Shown here piece after piece: positions 24,335 through 37,100 of a stretch of DNA of 64,000 nucleotides (the stretch's first letter is position 1; each line of letters begins with the position of its first letter). The notes under the pieces were generated by a model. That model was not told where the DNA came from. It ran no database searches and was given only the letters and a program-made list of their open reading frames with translations. Location of the stretch: the NCBI GenBank assembly GCA_020747065.1, contig JAGMVK010000009.1, positions 2,046,001 through 2,110,000 on the forward strand, written 5' to 3'. The translations under genes and the position numbers were made by a program. This DNA comes from Cadophora sp. MPI-SDFR-AT-0126. Its lineage: Eukaryota; Ascomycota; Leotiomycetes; Helotiales; Ploettnerulaceae.

Positions 24335-26021
24335 TCACTTATCATCGTCGTCATCATCAGGTAACTCCTCGAATCTCCCCTCATGGAAAGCCTTTTCCAC
24401 AGGATTCTGCACACTCATCACTCCAGTTTTCTTGAGTCTGTTTCCCCCAGTCAGCTCAGCTTTTTAATCCCGACATGCTCTAAAGAAAAGAAAAGGAAAA
24501 GAAAAAAACGTACCTCTCAAAAAGAACAAACAACTTCTCAGCCTCCCTCTCCTTCTCCTCCTGAGTCATCTCCTCGACCTCAACCGTCTCCTCCATATCC
24601 AGCAACTGGCCCGTAATAGGATTGACCCTCCCCGATACATCCCTGCTATCCTGACTAGCCCGCGTATTGCTACTCTCGCTACTCGTGCTCCACGCCTCCA
24701 GGGCGTTCTCGGGTATGGGGACGTTATGCTGGAAGAGGAAGCCTGATGCGAATCCGTAGCCGACGTTCTGGACGAAGATCTTAGCGTCCTTGGAGGAGAG
24801 CTCAAAGAGGAGTGAGGATATAGATTCTCTGACTTGTGGGGTTGTGGGATTATTGGTTAGACGGAGGAGGCGGGATGATAGGGTTTCTGCTCGGCCAAGA
24901 ATCTGTTTTCGGTCTTCTTCTGAAGGGAGAAGTATTCGTTGGAGATGGACTTGGACTTCTTTTGGTGCGATATCGTAGACTTTCCGTATCAGTTGGAGAA
25001 GTGGCGAGACATTCTGCTCCAATTCGTCGTCTTTGTACACCTTGACACTCTTCTCCAATATCTCAACGAAACGATCCACATTGACGTTTGGTGATGGCTT
25101 TGGGAACAACAAAGCCACATTTTCCTTTTCATCCAGTGCCAAATTCATCAATGCATTGACCAGAGATCCAATTGGAGGTTCTAGAGGTTTGCTGCTCGAT
25201 ATTGCCCGTCTCGTGAGGAGAATCAACATCGGTTGAACTGCTGGAGAGAATGCCCCAATCCGCTGCGGACAATGGTGTGTAATATTGAACATCAACTTCG
25301 TTGTCTCAATCAAAGCCATATCCTCCATCGGATCCAACTCTTTGACTTTCTTCTGCTTCGTGACGTATTGTTTCGAATGTCTACTGACATTTTGACATAT
25401 GTACTCCGCCAAATGGTATTGGTCGACCAACTTCTCCAGATTCACGTTCGTGTTGTAGGTTGTCAAGAAAATGATCCGCGAGACCAGAAATTCATCGTCC
25501 CTACTGTCATTCTTCAATTTGTTGCATGCCTTCTGTTCGTAGCCTAAATCCACAAATATCTGTCTCGTTTCGGCTTTAAGGAGTAGGGCATTGGCTAAAC
25601 ATCGTAGAGCGTTTCGTGAGGTTGTTAGGGAAGGACTGTTGAAGGCATGTCGAGTCAAGGTCTCTATTCCCTAGGCTTTGTTAGCTCTGCAGATGTGGTA
25701 GGGAATGTGACCTGCCTCTTTGGTGAAGATGGGGTCTGCATTGGCGGGGTCACGACCAAACACTTTCACTTGTTCCAGTAATGCATCTCGTTCTAGGTAC
25801 GTTAGTGGATTGTATGCCAGTGGTAATAGGGATCGTACGGTGCGGTAAGAGGGCGATTTTCTCTAGATCTGCCGAAAGCTTTCCCATAAGTTTAGTGACT
25901 TCTTCCAATTTCGCTGTCCTTGTCAGTATGCCGCTACCGCTAACTGTTCGAGCTCCCTACCTGGGCCAGTCAAGGTCAAATCAACAGACGATATAGAGCC
26001 TCTCGGACTTGAGGAAGACAT
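24335..26021 (-). CDS. ric8: Ric8/synembryn, G-alpha chaperone and exchange factor
   Basis: The main exon (about 25670-24515) encodes LTRHAFNSPSLTTSRNALRC, an armadillo-type helical repeat protein with FLTTYNTNVNLEKLVDQY, RVNPITGQLL and EEKEREAEKLFVLFER. The 3' exon ends with LKKTGVMSVQNPVEKAFHEG and an acidic DDDDDDK tail, stop at 24335. Upstream exons supply MSSSSPRGSISSVDLTLTGPG, KLEEVTKLMGKLSADLEKI and RDALLEQVKVFGRDPANADP, joined through short introns (one of about 49 nt near 25800). Ric8 folds nascent G-alpha subunits and stimulates nucleotide exchange; in filamentous fungi it is needed for G-protein signalling, growth and conidiation. Length near 480 residues matches fungal Ric8. A second in-frame ATG about 27 bases upstream is an alternative start. 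Confidence 0.9.
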
Positions 26022-28529
26022 CTTGGGCGACTTTTCGCAGAATGGCATGATCTGAGGTAGAGGTTCGTGAAGCTGGGAGGTGGTCGTATGATTGTATCGA
26101 TCGGCGCAAAGCGAGGTTTGGTGGCAGAATGGATTCCTTTGTTCCCAGGCAAAGATGGCGATCGCAGGAGGCTTAGATAGGGTTGTAATAATAGCTTCGT
26201 CAGCCTGGAATGTTGGTGTAAGCCTGCCTCGAGTGTCCAATATCCAATATGCTGTGCTCAATCAAATCCCTTTCCGGTTTGACACCCACGATCCCGGGGA
26301 GGAGCTGGGGCCGTAGACAGCTCCGAGCTTACGGGATGTCAGACTTCAATCGATGGCAGGCCAGTAATGAAGGCCGATGATGAGGTGCATATATTGTCTT
26401 GCCTTTGCGCGATGCGACTGGTGTTTTCCCTGTCCTGAACCCTGGTTTTGCCGTACTGTATGTGATGCGGTGCGGTGAGGATATATGCCGATGCTTAGAA
26501 GCTAGGTAGTAGGGTGTGTAAATAGAAGCTGTTGCAATACTCTGGGTACTCTTGTGCCTGTCCCACGCCGCGTGTGACCATACACAGCCCTATGGACTCG
26601 ATATTGTCCTGCAGCAGTTGACGGGGATGTGACTCGGGGACGAGGATGATGATGTAGTAGAACTCGGCGTGAATGGCGGGGTAAGTGTAGGGATGGAGAG
26701 AGAGGTTTACAGAGCTCGTGGGAGTCGTGAAATTCTGGCGCAAAAAGGAGTATGCACGGGATAGTCGTCAATGGTCGTCGATATAGCGTGTGTTACAGCA
26801 GAATCAATTATACTTGTAGTTGAAAGGCGATGACTCTGGATGCTGGCTTTCTTTCTTTGTCCTGTCTGGATGTTGACTTTGACTTTTGGTTCAACTCCGT
26901 CTCTAAAACTGGACACGATTGCGGGGTTGAAAGCGGCCGCAGGCATCCAGTTGGGCGGGCCGGCGCTACTTTTAGGGTAATAGGCCGAGGATTTAGCGAC
27001 AATAAGCCCGGGATTAGTGGTTGACAACTTCAACCAGCCATGTGCCTTCTCTCCTCTTCCAATTGACAACATCGTATTGCACGTTCTTTATATTTTCTGC
27101 TGCATATCTATTCATCTTCAGCTAAATCTCCTTCATTGCCTCTCTCTGTTCAAGTTTATTAAGTACATTGCTGTAGCGCCAGCTACATGCTTTTTAATAG
27201 TCGACTCGTCTTCATTCCTCCCCCGTTCATTTGTGTACTACATCAGAGTTCGATGTCTCCTGTCTATCTCTGCGGCCAGCCGGGAACTATCCGAGACATC
27301 TTGGAATTATATCTCCGAATTTAGCTGAATAGAAACGAGTACTGTGTCTTTGAAACAATCCAATTTTCTGGCTCGGCGTACTTGATGGCCGCGTGTTACC
27401 ATAATTCAACCTCTTCTACTTCTGAAAATTTCTTGATCAAAATATCCTTACTGCGTGCTATGTAATATATATTTCAGCATTAGAGACCAGACCATACAGA
27501 CTGTGTTATACTCGGTCTCTATGGCAGTGTCCCCCAGGGTCAGCGGAGCCTCACAAACAATCAGGGAATGATAATCTGCTTCGATGTAGACAGCATCTAT
27601 CTGCAGAAAACAAACAGAAACATCCATGTAAAAATCGCTCTATTTCTTTGCTGAATGTTTGTCACGCCATTATCATAATCGGTGAGACATGCAGAAACAT
27701 CTTCCCATCCGCCAAATCATACCATAATCTTATGGCCAGTCCCGTCTCCCGGATCCAAAGGTCCCGCTTCAAGTTGGTGAGCATGATTGATCCGTTCAAA
27801 TCTTCGCTCTCATACATATATTGATAGCTCTTCGTCAAGTTCTGCAGCATCGATGTGGCACGCGGTATCTGGACATCTTCCGTACTGATGCCTATCAGGG
27901 ATATCTTCATATACTGCTGAAAGATCATTTACATTCTCTCCAATTATATGCTCGTGTAAAGGTTCGAGATATTAGAACCTCACGTACGAAAATAGACCAA
28001 ACAGACCACAATACTGAGCGAAGGCTAGCTCACGCAAAGCTTATTTCAGCCAGTAGACCTACTCCGGAACATGAGTTTCGAAATAGTCCTGATACTTCGC
28101 CTCTCACAGGTCTTGGCTCACTGTCTAAACGTCCCTCGGATGCTGCAGTTCACCTTACCACAACAAGACTTAGCAGAAACTATCCCTGCTCATAGGCAAA
28201 ACTTTCCATCGGAGACCGTCCACAACATATTTTCTGGTTTAATCACTTACCATTTAAATCTCATCAGTAAGAAACAACCGATGAACCAACTGATGATTAG
28301 TTTTAGTTGACAAACTCGAAAACCTCGCTTATTTCCAGCGATTTCCGAAACAACAACAGCAGCAGCAGCAGCATCTGATCATGAGCCGGCATCCCAGAGA
28401 ATATCGTTATGTGTAGAAGCTTCTGTATGTACATGTAGACATCAGCTACGTATATGCACAGTCATAGTGCAGTTCCTCAGCATCATACTTCTACCTCGAC
28501 ATAGATAGACCCTCTTCACCTTCATGACT
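26022..28529. other. Gene-poor 2.5-kb stretch
   Basis: There are only short open frames without recognisable motifs on both strands, and A+T-richer sequence from about 27030 to 28310. A short CAA/CAG triplet run lies at 28350-28373. No transposon ends, tRNA or coding signal was found. Confidence 0.5.
28350..28373. repeat. CAA/CAG trinucleotide microsatellite
   Basis: Two CAA units are followed by five CAG units. The run lies outside any gene model, so it is a simple repeat and not a polyglutamine tract. Confidence 0.8.
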
Positions 28530-30033
28530 TCACACAACACCCTCAAACTTCTTGAAAATCTCAATCGGAAACCCCTCAGCCATAGCCCGATACCCCGCCC
28601 CATTAGGATGCAGATGATCTCCCCCATCATACTCCCTCCTCAACTGACTCACATTCCCCGGATCCCCCACAATACCTGCAAAGTCCACCACAGCATCAAA
28701 CCCGGCCTCCCTCCCCAAAATCCACTCATTAACCCTCTTCCGACTCCTCTCCCTCTCTGCATTACTATAACTCTGTCCACTCCCCCCAAACGGCGTGATC
28801 GTTCCCCCAAACACCACAAGTCCATTCTTCTTGCAATCCGCGATGATGGTTTTGAATGCTGAGATTAGAGAGGCGGAGATTTGAGATTGGGTGTTGGAGT
28901 CGGTGGGGGCGCTGCCGATGTCGTTGACGCCGATGAAGAGGAGGATGTATTTAACGCCGGGTTGAGAGAGCGCGTCGCGGGTGTAGCGGGATATGAGGGA
29001 CGGGCCGAGACCGTCTGCTAGCACGCGGTTTCCGCCTGCGGCTTGGTTGTTTACGGAGATGTTAGTTATGCCTGAACTGATCATTTTAGCGAGGAGGAGA
29101 TCCGGCCAGCTATAGAGTGTCAGAAATGTTGGAGAACGCTACGGAGGGAGGAGGAATGACAAACCGATTATTCATATCGTCGTCGCTGCCTCGTCCGTCT
29201 GTTATGCTATCTCCTAGGATGACGAAAGCGCTGGTGTTTTTAGGTGCCCATGCTTCTACAGCTGAGACGAAATACCTATTTTAATTTCATCTCAGCCCAA
29301 TCTGTCCTAATTTTACCTCAGAAAAGAAGACGGATGAAGCAAGCACAAGCACAACTCACCAATGCTTCGTACTAGCCCCCACCACACCACTCGCATTAAC
29401 CCTCTCCCCCACCTCCATCCAACTCGTCGTCCTACTTCCCGGATGCCCCGTAATACTGTTCCCCGCCTGGCCCCCCTTCAAGTACACACTCACACTAACC
29501 ATACTCTGCGCCTGGACAGCAAACTCCACTGGGTCGGTATATACCGTCTTGCCTGGTGGAATTGTCACGAAAGATGATCCGTTGAATGTCAGGCCGGCGA
29601 GAGGTGAGGCTTGGATCTTACTGGAGCCGGCTTTTCCACCTAGGGGTAGGGCGAGGGATGCGGAGGTGAGGGGCAGGGGAGTGGTGCCGAAGGTGTTGGA
29701 GAATTGGATGCGGAGTTTGGAGGTGGTGAGGGTTAGGTGGAGGGTTTGGCGGAGGGTGGCATTGGAAAAGGTGGCGCTGCCTCCGCGCTGTGTGTGGACT
29801 GGGTGTTAGTTTTGTTGGAGAGTTGGATGATGAATTTTGGACGGGGAGGAAGGCAGACGAACGAATGGCGCTGGAGGGAGATTATCTGGCTCTACTAGCT
29901 GTGACATCGATGTCCATGCATCGACCCAGTGATGTCCCGTAGTATTCGGCTGGCGTGTCTCGAGATGGGGATATGCTGTGCATGATCCAAGCCATAGCAA
30001 GGCTGCAAATGCAGAGGAAGGGTTGAGCAACAT
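28530..30033 (-). CDS. Secreted GDSL/SGNH-type esterase
   Basis: Four exons join in phase. The first starts at 30033 (signal peptide MLLNPSSAFAALLWLGSCTA) and its donor lies near 29860; the next starts with RGGSATFSNATLRQTLH near 29790. The last exon ends at 28530. SGNH blocks are in order: block I FVILGDSITDGRGSD with the nucleophile Ser, block II NNQAAGGNRVL with Gly, block III FIGVNDIGSAP with Asn, and block V GDHLHPNGAGYRAM with Asp and His. A beta-sandwich-like N-terminal part (about 180 residues) precedes the hydrolase domain, as in secreted GDSL lipases/acetylesterases of fungi. It probably de-esterifies a polysaccharide or lipid outside the cell; the substrate is not determined. Confidence 0.9.
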
Positions 30034-30708
30034 TTTCTTTTATTTGGATGACGAGCTTGTGCGACGTGTGCCAAGTAGGCAGGGACGGGGAGATGTGGCT
30101 TTTATACATATTGGTTGAGCCTTGGTACAGGGTTGACGTGGTAAGTGTCGCTTGGAAAATGGAATTATATTGTTTGTTTGTCGGCTGCTTGGATATCTCG
30201 CTTAATGAGGGATGCCTATGAAGATTTGGAGGAAGGGTGGGATATCAGCCTGATATTGGGATGGATGCAGGTACCGGATAACAAAGACAAATGTGAAGTA
30301 AGAAAACGGGAAGCTAAGTCTGTAAGGTTAGACTGCCAAGTTCTGATATCTGTTGCATGATATATATCGCTTTTGAGACGTACATAGTCCTCGCCAGAAT
30401 TGTGACATCTGGTTCACGTCGCAATCGTGGATCTGAATCTAAGATGAGATTCTTATCATAGGAAATTGAGAGCTCATTCCATTCAGGGAGGAATCTGAGT
30501 AATCATGTCTTAATACCTATTGGCGGATGTTCAGATGAGGCTTCAATGATGACATAACATTCTCGCTTACGGTCTCTGCCTTGGCATAATCCTTGCAGCT
30601 TTGAACCTTCAACCTTCAACCTCCAAACTCTTCGATTGCAAAGGTGTTCAGCACATCAGCCTAATCATTACGAATTATTACGAGTTAATAGTATCCAAAG
30701 CTTCACCG
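30034..30708. other. Divergent intergenic region
   Basis: About 670 bases between the starts of the GDSL esterase and the orphan gene at 30709. There are only short open frames. It likely holds both promoters. Confidence 0.45.
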
Positions 30709-32094
30709 ATGTCGGCACTAGGGCCTATAGATCCATCTTCGGTCCAGAAGGAAGACCAGAAAGAAGCAGCATGGATCGTCAGGAAATTAGCCGGGGTAAA
30801 CAAACATATCCCTGTCACAAGGTCATAAGCTAACCTGCACCAGTCAATGACCGGTCGTATCGTCGTATCGACCTATGAGTCTCTCAGAGCCACAGGAACT
30901 TCAGTCGTTTGTCTCTCGCCATGGGGAGATTCCTCCCCTCTTCTACTGCCATGTATCCGATTCCGCGACCTTGCAGTCCACACTGTCGTCGCTGCGACCG
31001 GCGGTACAGCCATCGTTGCCGCTCCTGCAATGGGGCCCGTTTCTGATATGGCGATGGACTCATTTGGGGACACGATTCTCGTTGAATTGGGACTTCATGC
31101 TGGATTTTCAGCTGCTGTCCAAGTCGGGAATGAATACCTCATCGATAAACCGCTGAACAAGATCATCCCAGTACACGAAGCGAATCTCACCACTTCTGCG
31201 GTTAAGACTTTGACCATCACATTGAAATACAAGCACACAGTTGAAGACGCAAATCTCGGTTTCTTCAGGAGTTCGACACACGCCGATCCGAGCTTGTTTG
31301 CAAGTGTCGGCGATTATCTGGCTGTGGAAAAGGGTTGGTTCAGTCCGTATTTGTTTGCTAGCGCCAGAAGACCCGTGATTCCACGGGCAATGAAACCAGA
31401 TGTGGTATTCTGTCACGGTCCGTTTCTATCAGGCGATTACAGGATTGGAGAAACGCTTGTTGCGCAGAGTGCTACGGTTCTGCATCTTTGCGAGATACCG
31501 GCTGTTGAGGGAGAGGTCTTGGCTCCATCTGTGTCGGTGACCGAAAAGACGAAACGCAAGGTCTCCAAGATGAATATCAAGTTGACATCTCTCATAACTC
31601 GCTCTAAACCCGCGCCTGATGAGCCAGCTCGACCTGATTCTCCTCCGCCGATTTTGCAGGAGATCGTCCAGCCGCCTCGTCGACTTGCTGTTGTTCTCCT
31701 GGGATCAAAACCACATCGTCTGGGAATGTGGACGTCTTCCGCTAGACCATCAGAATCAGTACTCAAGTACGTCCTATTGAATGGCGCACCCACCATTGTC
31801 TTGCCTGCTCTAGCTGGAGCGCCATTGCTCGCCTGGAATACTCTCACACTCAAACAGCTTCAGACGAAGAAAGGCGAATACGAGGGCGTGGTGCGGATCC
31901 TGTTTGAGTATCTTTCACTGTGTGTGGATTGGGAGAGGGTGATTGTTGGGGAGGGAGATGAGGAGAGGAAGAAGGCTGTTCGTGATGCGGTTGAGTTGGT
32001 TGTTGCGGCGGCGGTGCAGAGTGTGGATAGTAAGGCTGTGATGAAGGATGTGGATTTGGATCGTGCGGGGATTGTTGTCTTTCGAATGCTTTGA
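30709..32094 (+). CDS. Orphan protein of about 445 residues, function unknown
   Basis: The 3' exon is a long open frame (415 codons from an ATG at 30847 to the stop at 32092-32094). A short upstream exon, 30709-30795 (MSALGPIDPSSVQKEDQKEA...VRKLAG), joins it in phase 0 through a 48-nt intron with good GTAAAC and ACCAG borders. This model gives 445 residues; starting at 30847 without the intron gives 415. The product is soluble-looking, with VVAATGGTAIVAAPAMGPVS, MKPDVVFCHGPFLSGDYRIG and a central basic, Pro-rich linker (about 31540-31670). I do not recognise a domain. Long undisrupted reading and codon use like its neighbours support a real gene. Confidence 0.65.
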
Positions 32095-32493
32095 TGTACT
32101 TTCGTAGGATGATGATACATGATACCCCAGATCCTGAAGGACAAAAACATACAACACCAAGTTTTTGCCTCACAGGGGAATGCAGCTAGGCATATGCAAA
32201 TATAATGGTCGAAGCGTCGTCGACAGTGCAGTGGTCATTGGAAAATATCCCTTTCGCGGAATTAAATGTGTACTATTTCTGTCTCGGTACTTGACATCGG
32301 CTTCTCTCATGATCCTAGACCTATTTATAAAGTGATATCGAATTTTGAAGACAGGTCACGTTTCTCCAAGAATCAGCTGACATGAAAAGTGGATATCTCA
32401 AACAGACTTCCTCTCACCCAAATGAGCTCTCTAGCAGACAACCCGTCACTCAACACATAGCCTATCAGGCCTCGCCCTCTCCATCCCCTCACC
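32095..32493. other. Intergenic, likely promoter of the dehydratase gene
   Basis: About 400 bases. It should contain the 3' UTR of the orphan gene and the promoter of the next gene. I see no gene. Confidence 0.4.
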
Positions 32494-33288
32494 ATGTCGC
32501 TCAAAAATACCTACCTCCTCGCCTACAACGGCCTATCCTTCCTCCTCTGGTTCCACCTATTTCTCCAGATCTGTACCTCCCTCCTAGCCTCCTCCACCCC
32601 ATCCACCTTCTCAAACTACCCCCTCCTCTCCCTATACCACACCCTCCTCCCACACCTAACCTTCACCCAATCCCTTGCCGCTCTCGAAATCCTGCACACA
32701 GCATGCGGACTCGTCCGCGCATCACCCACTACCACCGCCATCCAAGTCGGCGGCAAGAACCTCGTTGTCTGGACCGTCATGCGGAGATTCCCGCATCTGG
32801 TAGCGAATGTGGGGAATGGGGGCATTTGGGGGTTTGTCGGATGTCTTTTGGCGTGGGGGATGAGTGAGATGGTGAGGTATGGGTTTTTTGTGGTGCAAGT
32901 TGTAAGGGGGGAGGCTTGGGGGTGGTTGAAGTGGCTGAGGTATGTTTAACGAGCGTGCTCGCGTGTATTATTTTTAAAATGTAAAAGTTATTGAGATGGG
33001 GCTGATGATATTCTACTGTAGATATAGTGCTTTTGTGGTGTTGTATCCCCCTGGGTTGTTGAGTGAGGCATGGCTGGTTTATATCTGTCTCACTCAGGCT
33101 GGGAAGGAGGAGATTGGATCACTTTACAGAGGATATTTGCTTGGAGGGCTGGTTAGTTATCTACCGCGTAAGGCCTTTTCTGTTCTTTTCGGATCTCTTT
33201 GCTGATGAAAATAGTGGGATATATCCTCTATACGCATATGTTGGTGCAGAGGCGTCGCGTCCTCAAGGGGAAGAGCAGGAGAGCATGA
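32494..33288 (+). CDS. PHS1: Very-long-chain (3R)-3-hydroxyacyl-CoA dehydratase
   Basis: Exons 32494-32939, 33022-33167 and 33215-33288 join in phase to give 221 residues, the usual PTPLA/HACD size. The enzyme removes water from 3-hydroxyacyl-CoA in the ER elongation cycle that makes very-long-chain fatty acids for sphingolipids. The family signature is clear: YLLAYNGLSFLLWF, LAALEILHTACGLVRASP, EMVRYGFFVVQ, KWLRYSAFVVLYPPGLLSE. The catalytic pair separated by seven residues is Tyr157 and Glu164. About six membrane helices are seen, and a basic tail (QRRRVLKGKSRRA) is consistent with ER retention. The small third exon is easily missed because the second exon stays open past its donor. Confidence 0.9.
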
Positions 33289-34128
33289 GATGGAAATCAA
33301 CGCTCAAACTCGAGCCAAAGCTGTTGAGAAGCCTGTCTTATTAACAAACTGAGATCGACTGTATGATTACATCATTCTTATCTACGAGACTGACGTGAAG
33401 AGGAAGATTTGATTTGGTCTGGAGGCTCGGATGAAGTGTTTTCGAGACTTTGAGATAGGACAAGACAAGGGCTCTGAAGTTAATTGAGGCTTCGCCAGAT
33501 GGCTTGGACACCGAATGCTCGCCTCTCAGCAGTTATATACAGTGACGGCGATAGAGCTAAGTAGGGTTATATGCTTCCTACAACATTATTTATTCACTCG
33601 GGATTCGACATGAAATCGAGAAGCCATATGTGCTGTCAAGAACTGCCTATTTCCGTGACAAATCACGCAGTGATCAATATCCATGGTGGATTACCCTCAA
33701 ACTACGCATAATTAGATTTCCCTAGCACTCTTAAATATCATCAAACACGTAATAGAAAAAATGTATCTTCATATAAGCTAGAATTCAAACGACAATATCG
33801 TCATTAAGGAGTGAGTACTGTTAGCGAGAAGGCGGTGAGGTTAAAGTGGTTGGCTCCTGTCCAATCAACGCGCTGCACGCGCCGCGGTCTCTAGAAAGAA
33901 AGTCTCAACCCCCATCGCGCTTTCTGCCCGATGCACGCGATTTGGATTGGCGTTCCATCCACACCAAGGCACCGAAGCCATAACAGCAACAACTTCACAT
34001 TCTCCTCCCTTGACCTCCTGCAATATCAAAAGTGAGGATATACTCTGGCATATGGATTGACGAGGCAAGGAACAGAGTCTCGATGAGGAACACAGCACGG
34101 GGAAACAGCCACGGAGCTCTCAGCAGCC
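33289..34128. other. Intergenic, upstream of Rif1
   Basis: About 840 bases without a supported gene. The right part is presumably the Rif1 promoter and 5' UTR. Confidence 0.45.
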
Positions 34129-37100
34129 ATGGTAAAGTCGGCGGCTGCCTCGAATCCACCACTACCAGCACCACAACCACAATCAACTGTCCAAGCCAGA
34201 CCACCAACTCCTCCTCGACATTCCAGTCATAGCGGTCTGAAGCTGGGAAAAGTCAAGGAGTCAAAGCCAGGTGTGCTGGGGGATTTGACTCGGTTCTTCA
34301 GCGTCGAGTCCAACAATAGACGGGCATCTGCGCCGGTTACCAGCACACCTGCCGTCGAGTCACTAGTCCAGACACCAGGATCAGCATCGGGATCAGGAAA
34401 GAAGAGAGTGGGATGGTCAGATTCAACAGAGTATAAGGACCCCCCAACAGCCTCGTTCGACGGAAAGAACATCAGACATATTGTGCAACCGCTTGCCCCC
34501 TCCTCTGAACGAAAACCTTCGAAGTCGATTCTCAAGATATCATCTAATGGAGTTCATGAAGCAGACCATATCGACAATACGAAACTTCTCCCTCCTCACC
34601 ACCACGCAAGTTTCGCCACGATGCTTGACTCCATCGTACAGCAGTTGGGAGGGAAGGATAGGAGTTCGAAGATGGACGCATACTTGATGTTCTCGGGTTT
34701 GTTGAAGGCGTCAGATAATGTGCCAGATTTGAAGGCTTTGAAGAGTAAGATGGGACTGCTATGCCAATTCATAATGCAGGACCTGACGGATAAGCTGGAT
34801 AATGGAAAGTCGGATACTGGATTGGTTGTTAATGCCTTGGTGTTGCTCTCCAGTTTCCTGCACAAGCAAGCCATCGCTGAGATGTTCCCTGCCGATTTCT
34901 CCGTCCAGGTGGTCGAACACGCTATCAAGTCTTTCGAGGATGCCTCGGCGTCTAAGGAGATTATCAAGCACCTCATGTTCATCATGGCGCAGCAGAACTT
35001 TTCTTCCAAAGTGATGACAGGAGAGCGGGTCGGCCGTTTGATCAAGTCCCTACACAACATCGAGGACCACATCAAAGGAAAAAGTATTACCATGTCCCGA
35101 ATCAGCATATACCGAACACTTCTTAGGTCTTCAAGGGGTCATATGATGGCAAATCCCATCTGGTTCGAGGATATGTTCAACGATATGCTCAGCAGTCTAA
35201 GAGAAGTTCGAACAGTGGCCATTGCGTTTGGGTTCGAAGCTGCTATCGCACTCGGAGCGGAAGGTACTGCAACCAGGGCGGTCATGAATCTATTCAAAAT
35301 CAATCCTGGCAAGGAATGTTACGGCGATTTCTATGCCGACCGTTTGAAGATCATGGTTAAGAACAAGAATGACTGGGATAGCTCTGCAGTTCCACAAATC
35401 TGGAGCATTGTCATACTATTCCTTCGGTCAAAGCCTCAAGCACTTGTGCAGTGGCACTTTCTCAACAAATTCCTCGAGGTTATACAGCTTTCCTTCAATT
35501 CGAGCGATTCTGCGACCAAGACCGAGGCCAACCTGGCTTGGAACCGACTGATATTCGCCCTTCAACTGAGCGAGAAGACTACTCCGAAGTTCAGAGGCAT
35601 TGTTTCTACAGCTCTCATCACCCAGCTCAAGACACGCAAGTCATCAACAGGTCGTAAGGCATGTCTAAACAGCATTTACATGCTTTTGTACTACACACTC
35701 AACCCACAATCGAGTTCGAGCCAACTTGAACTTTTCTGGGACGAGTATGTCATTCCAATCATCAATGGCTGCTTGGCTTCTGCAAAGACGAGGAGCGACC
35801 CGAGTCTTGCTAAGCAGGATGCACTTGAAGCCTGCGTCATTCTTCAATCTCTGTTCGATTCGAAGACTCCAAGGAAATGGAATGAATCTCGGGCGGTTGA
35901 GAGCCTGCAGCCGACTCCGATGGATCCATCTGAATTACCGGCACTTGACTCGAAATGGCTGCGAAGGAATAATATCCGTGTGTTCAAGGTCCTAAATCCT
36001 CTCATGGAGATGTTGTACTGGGATCTAGGTAGCGATTCCGGGATCAGCAGACTTTGGAGGACGTATATGGCCTCGATTGGATCTCCAGCTGTTAATGAGG
36101 TTATTGTCAAACCCGAAACAATGTCATCGGTTGCTTCCATGTTCAGTATGCTCCACAAGTTCTGGCTCAAAGGCGCAGAAAATTTGGAGAGTCTGCCTTT
36201 ACCAGATGCAGTATCGACAGTGCAAAGAACAACGGCATTTACAAGGAGTTTTGAAAGCATCATACTCACAGCGGCATCTCTGGACGGCCTTCAACTTGCC
36301 CCATTTACGGACAAGCTCCTCGCCATTGCCCAGGACACTTTTGTTGCAGTTGCGACGCCATCACACCTCCCAGCGAAGCAACAAGTTGAAATGAGATGTC
36401 CCTTAAATCATCTCATCCTGCTATTAACGAATCCCTCCCCCGGCCTGGAATATGACCGACAATTCTATAGAATGGTTGACCGAATCCTGTCACCCTTCAT
36501 CCAAGCTCGTGCTGGCAGATCCAAGGTGGAAATGGTTTGCAGCCTTGCTCATCTACTACCGTCCGAAAGCAATGAGCGATCAAGAGTCATTTGGCAGGTG
36601 TTAGCTGAATTTGCGACGACGGCTATTGACACACGAGATAGTAACGGAAGCAACGGAGAGGAGCCTCTTGGTTCGAAATACCGCAAAGCTGTCAAAGTCC
36701 TGGATATCGGAATCAATCTCTTCCCGGGCGGTCCTCTACCTGCTTGGAGACATTTATTCGAAGCAGCTACCAATTCGGCCACCTTGGACGCAGGCGATAG
36801 CGGCCGGGCCATCGGAGTGCTTGAAGAAGTCGCTAAAATTTTCCTACCAAAAATACCCTGTGAAGGATTGACATCCAAGGGAATAGTCTATTTGAGTCTT
36901 ATCCTTGGGAAAGCGAACTACCCCAAGGATCGACAGGCACTCGAATCGGCTCACAGGAAACTTTGGGGCACAGGGACGACGCACCAGAAATCAACTTCCC
37001 AGGATCCGTACGCTCACTTGTACGAGTACATCAATACCACCCTCACGGCAAGCTACGGGTCTTATTCCAAGGATCTTTTGCGCGAGTGCTCGGATAATAT

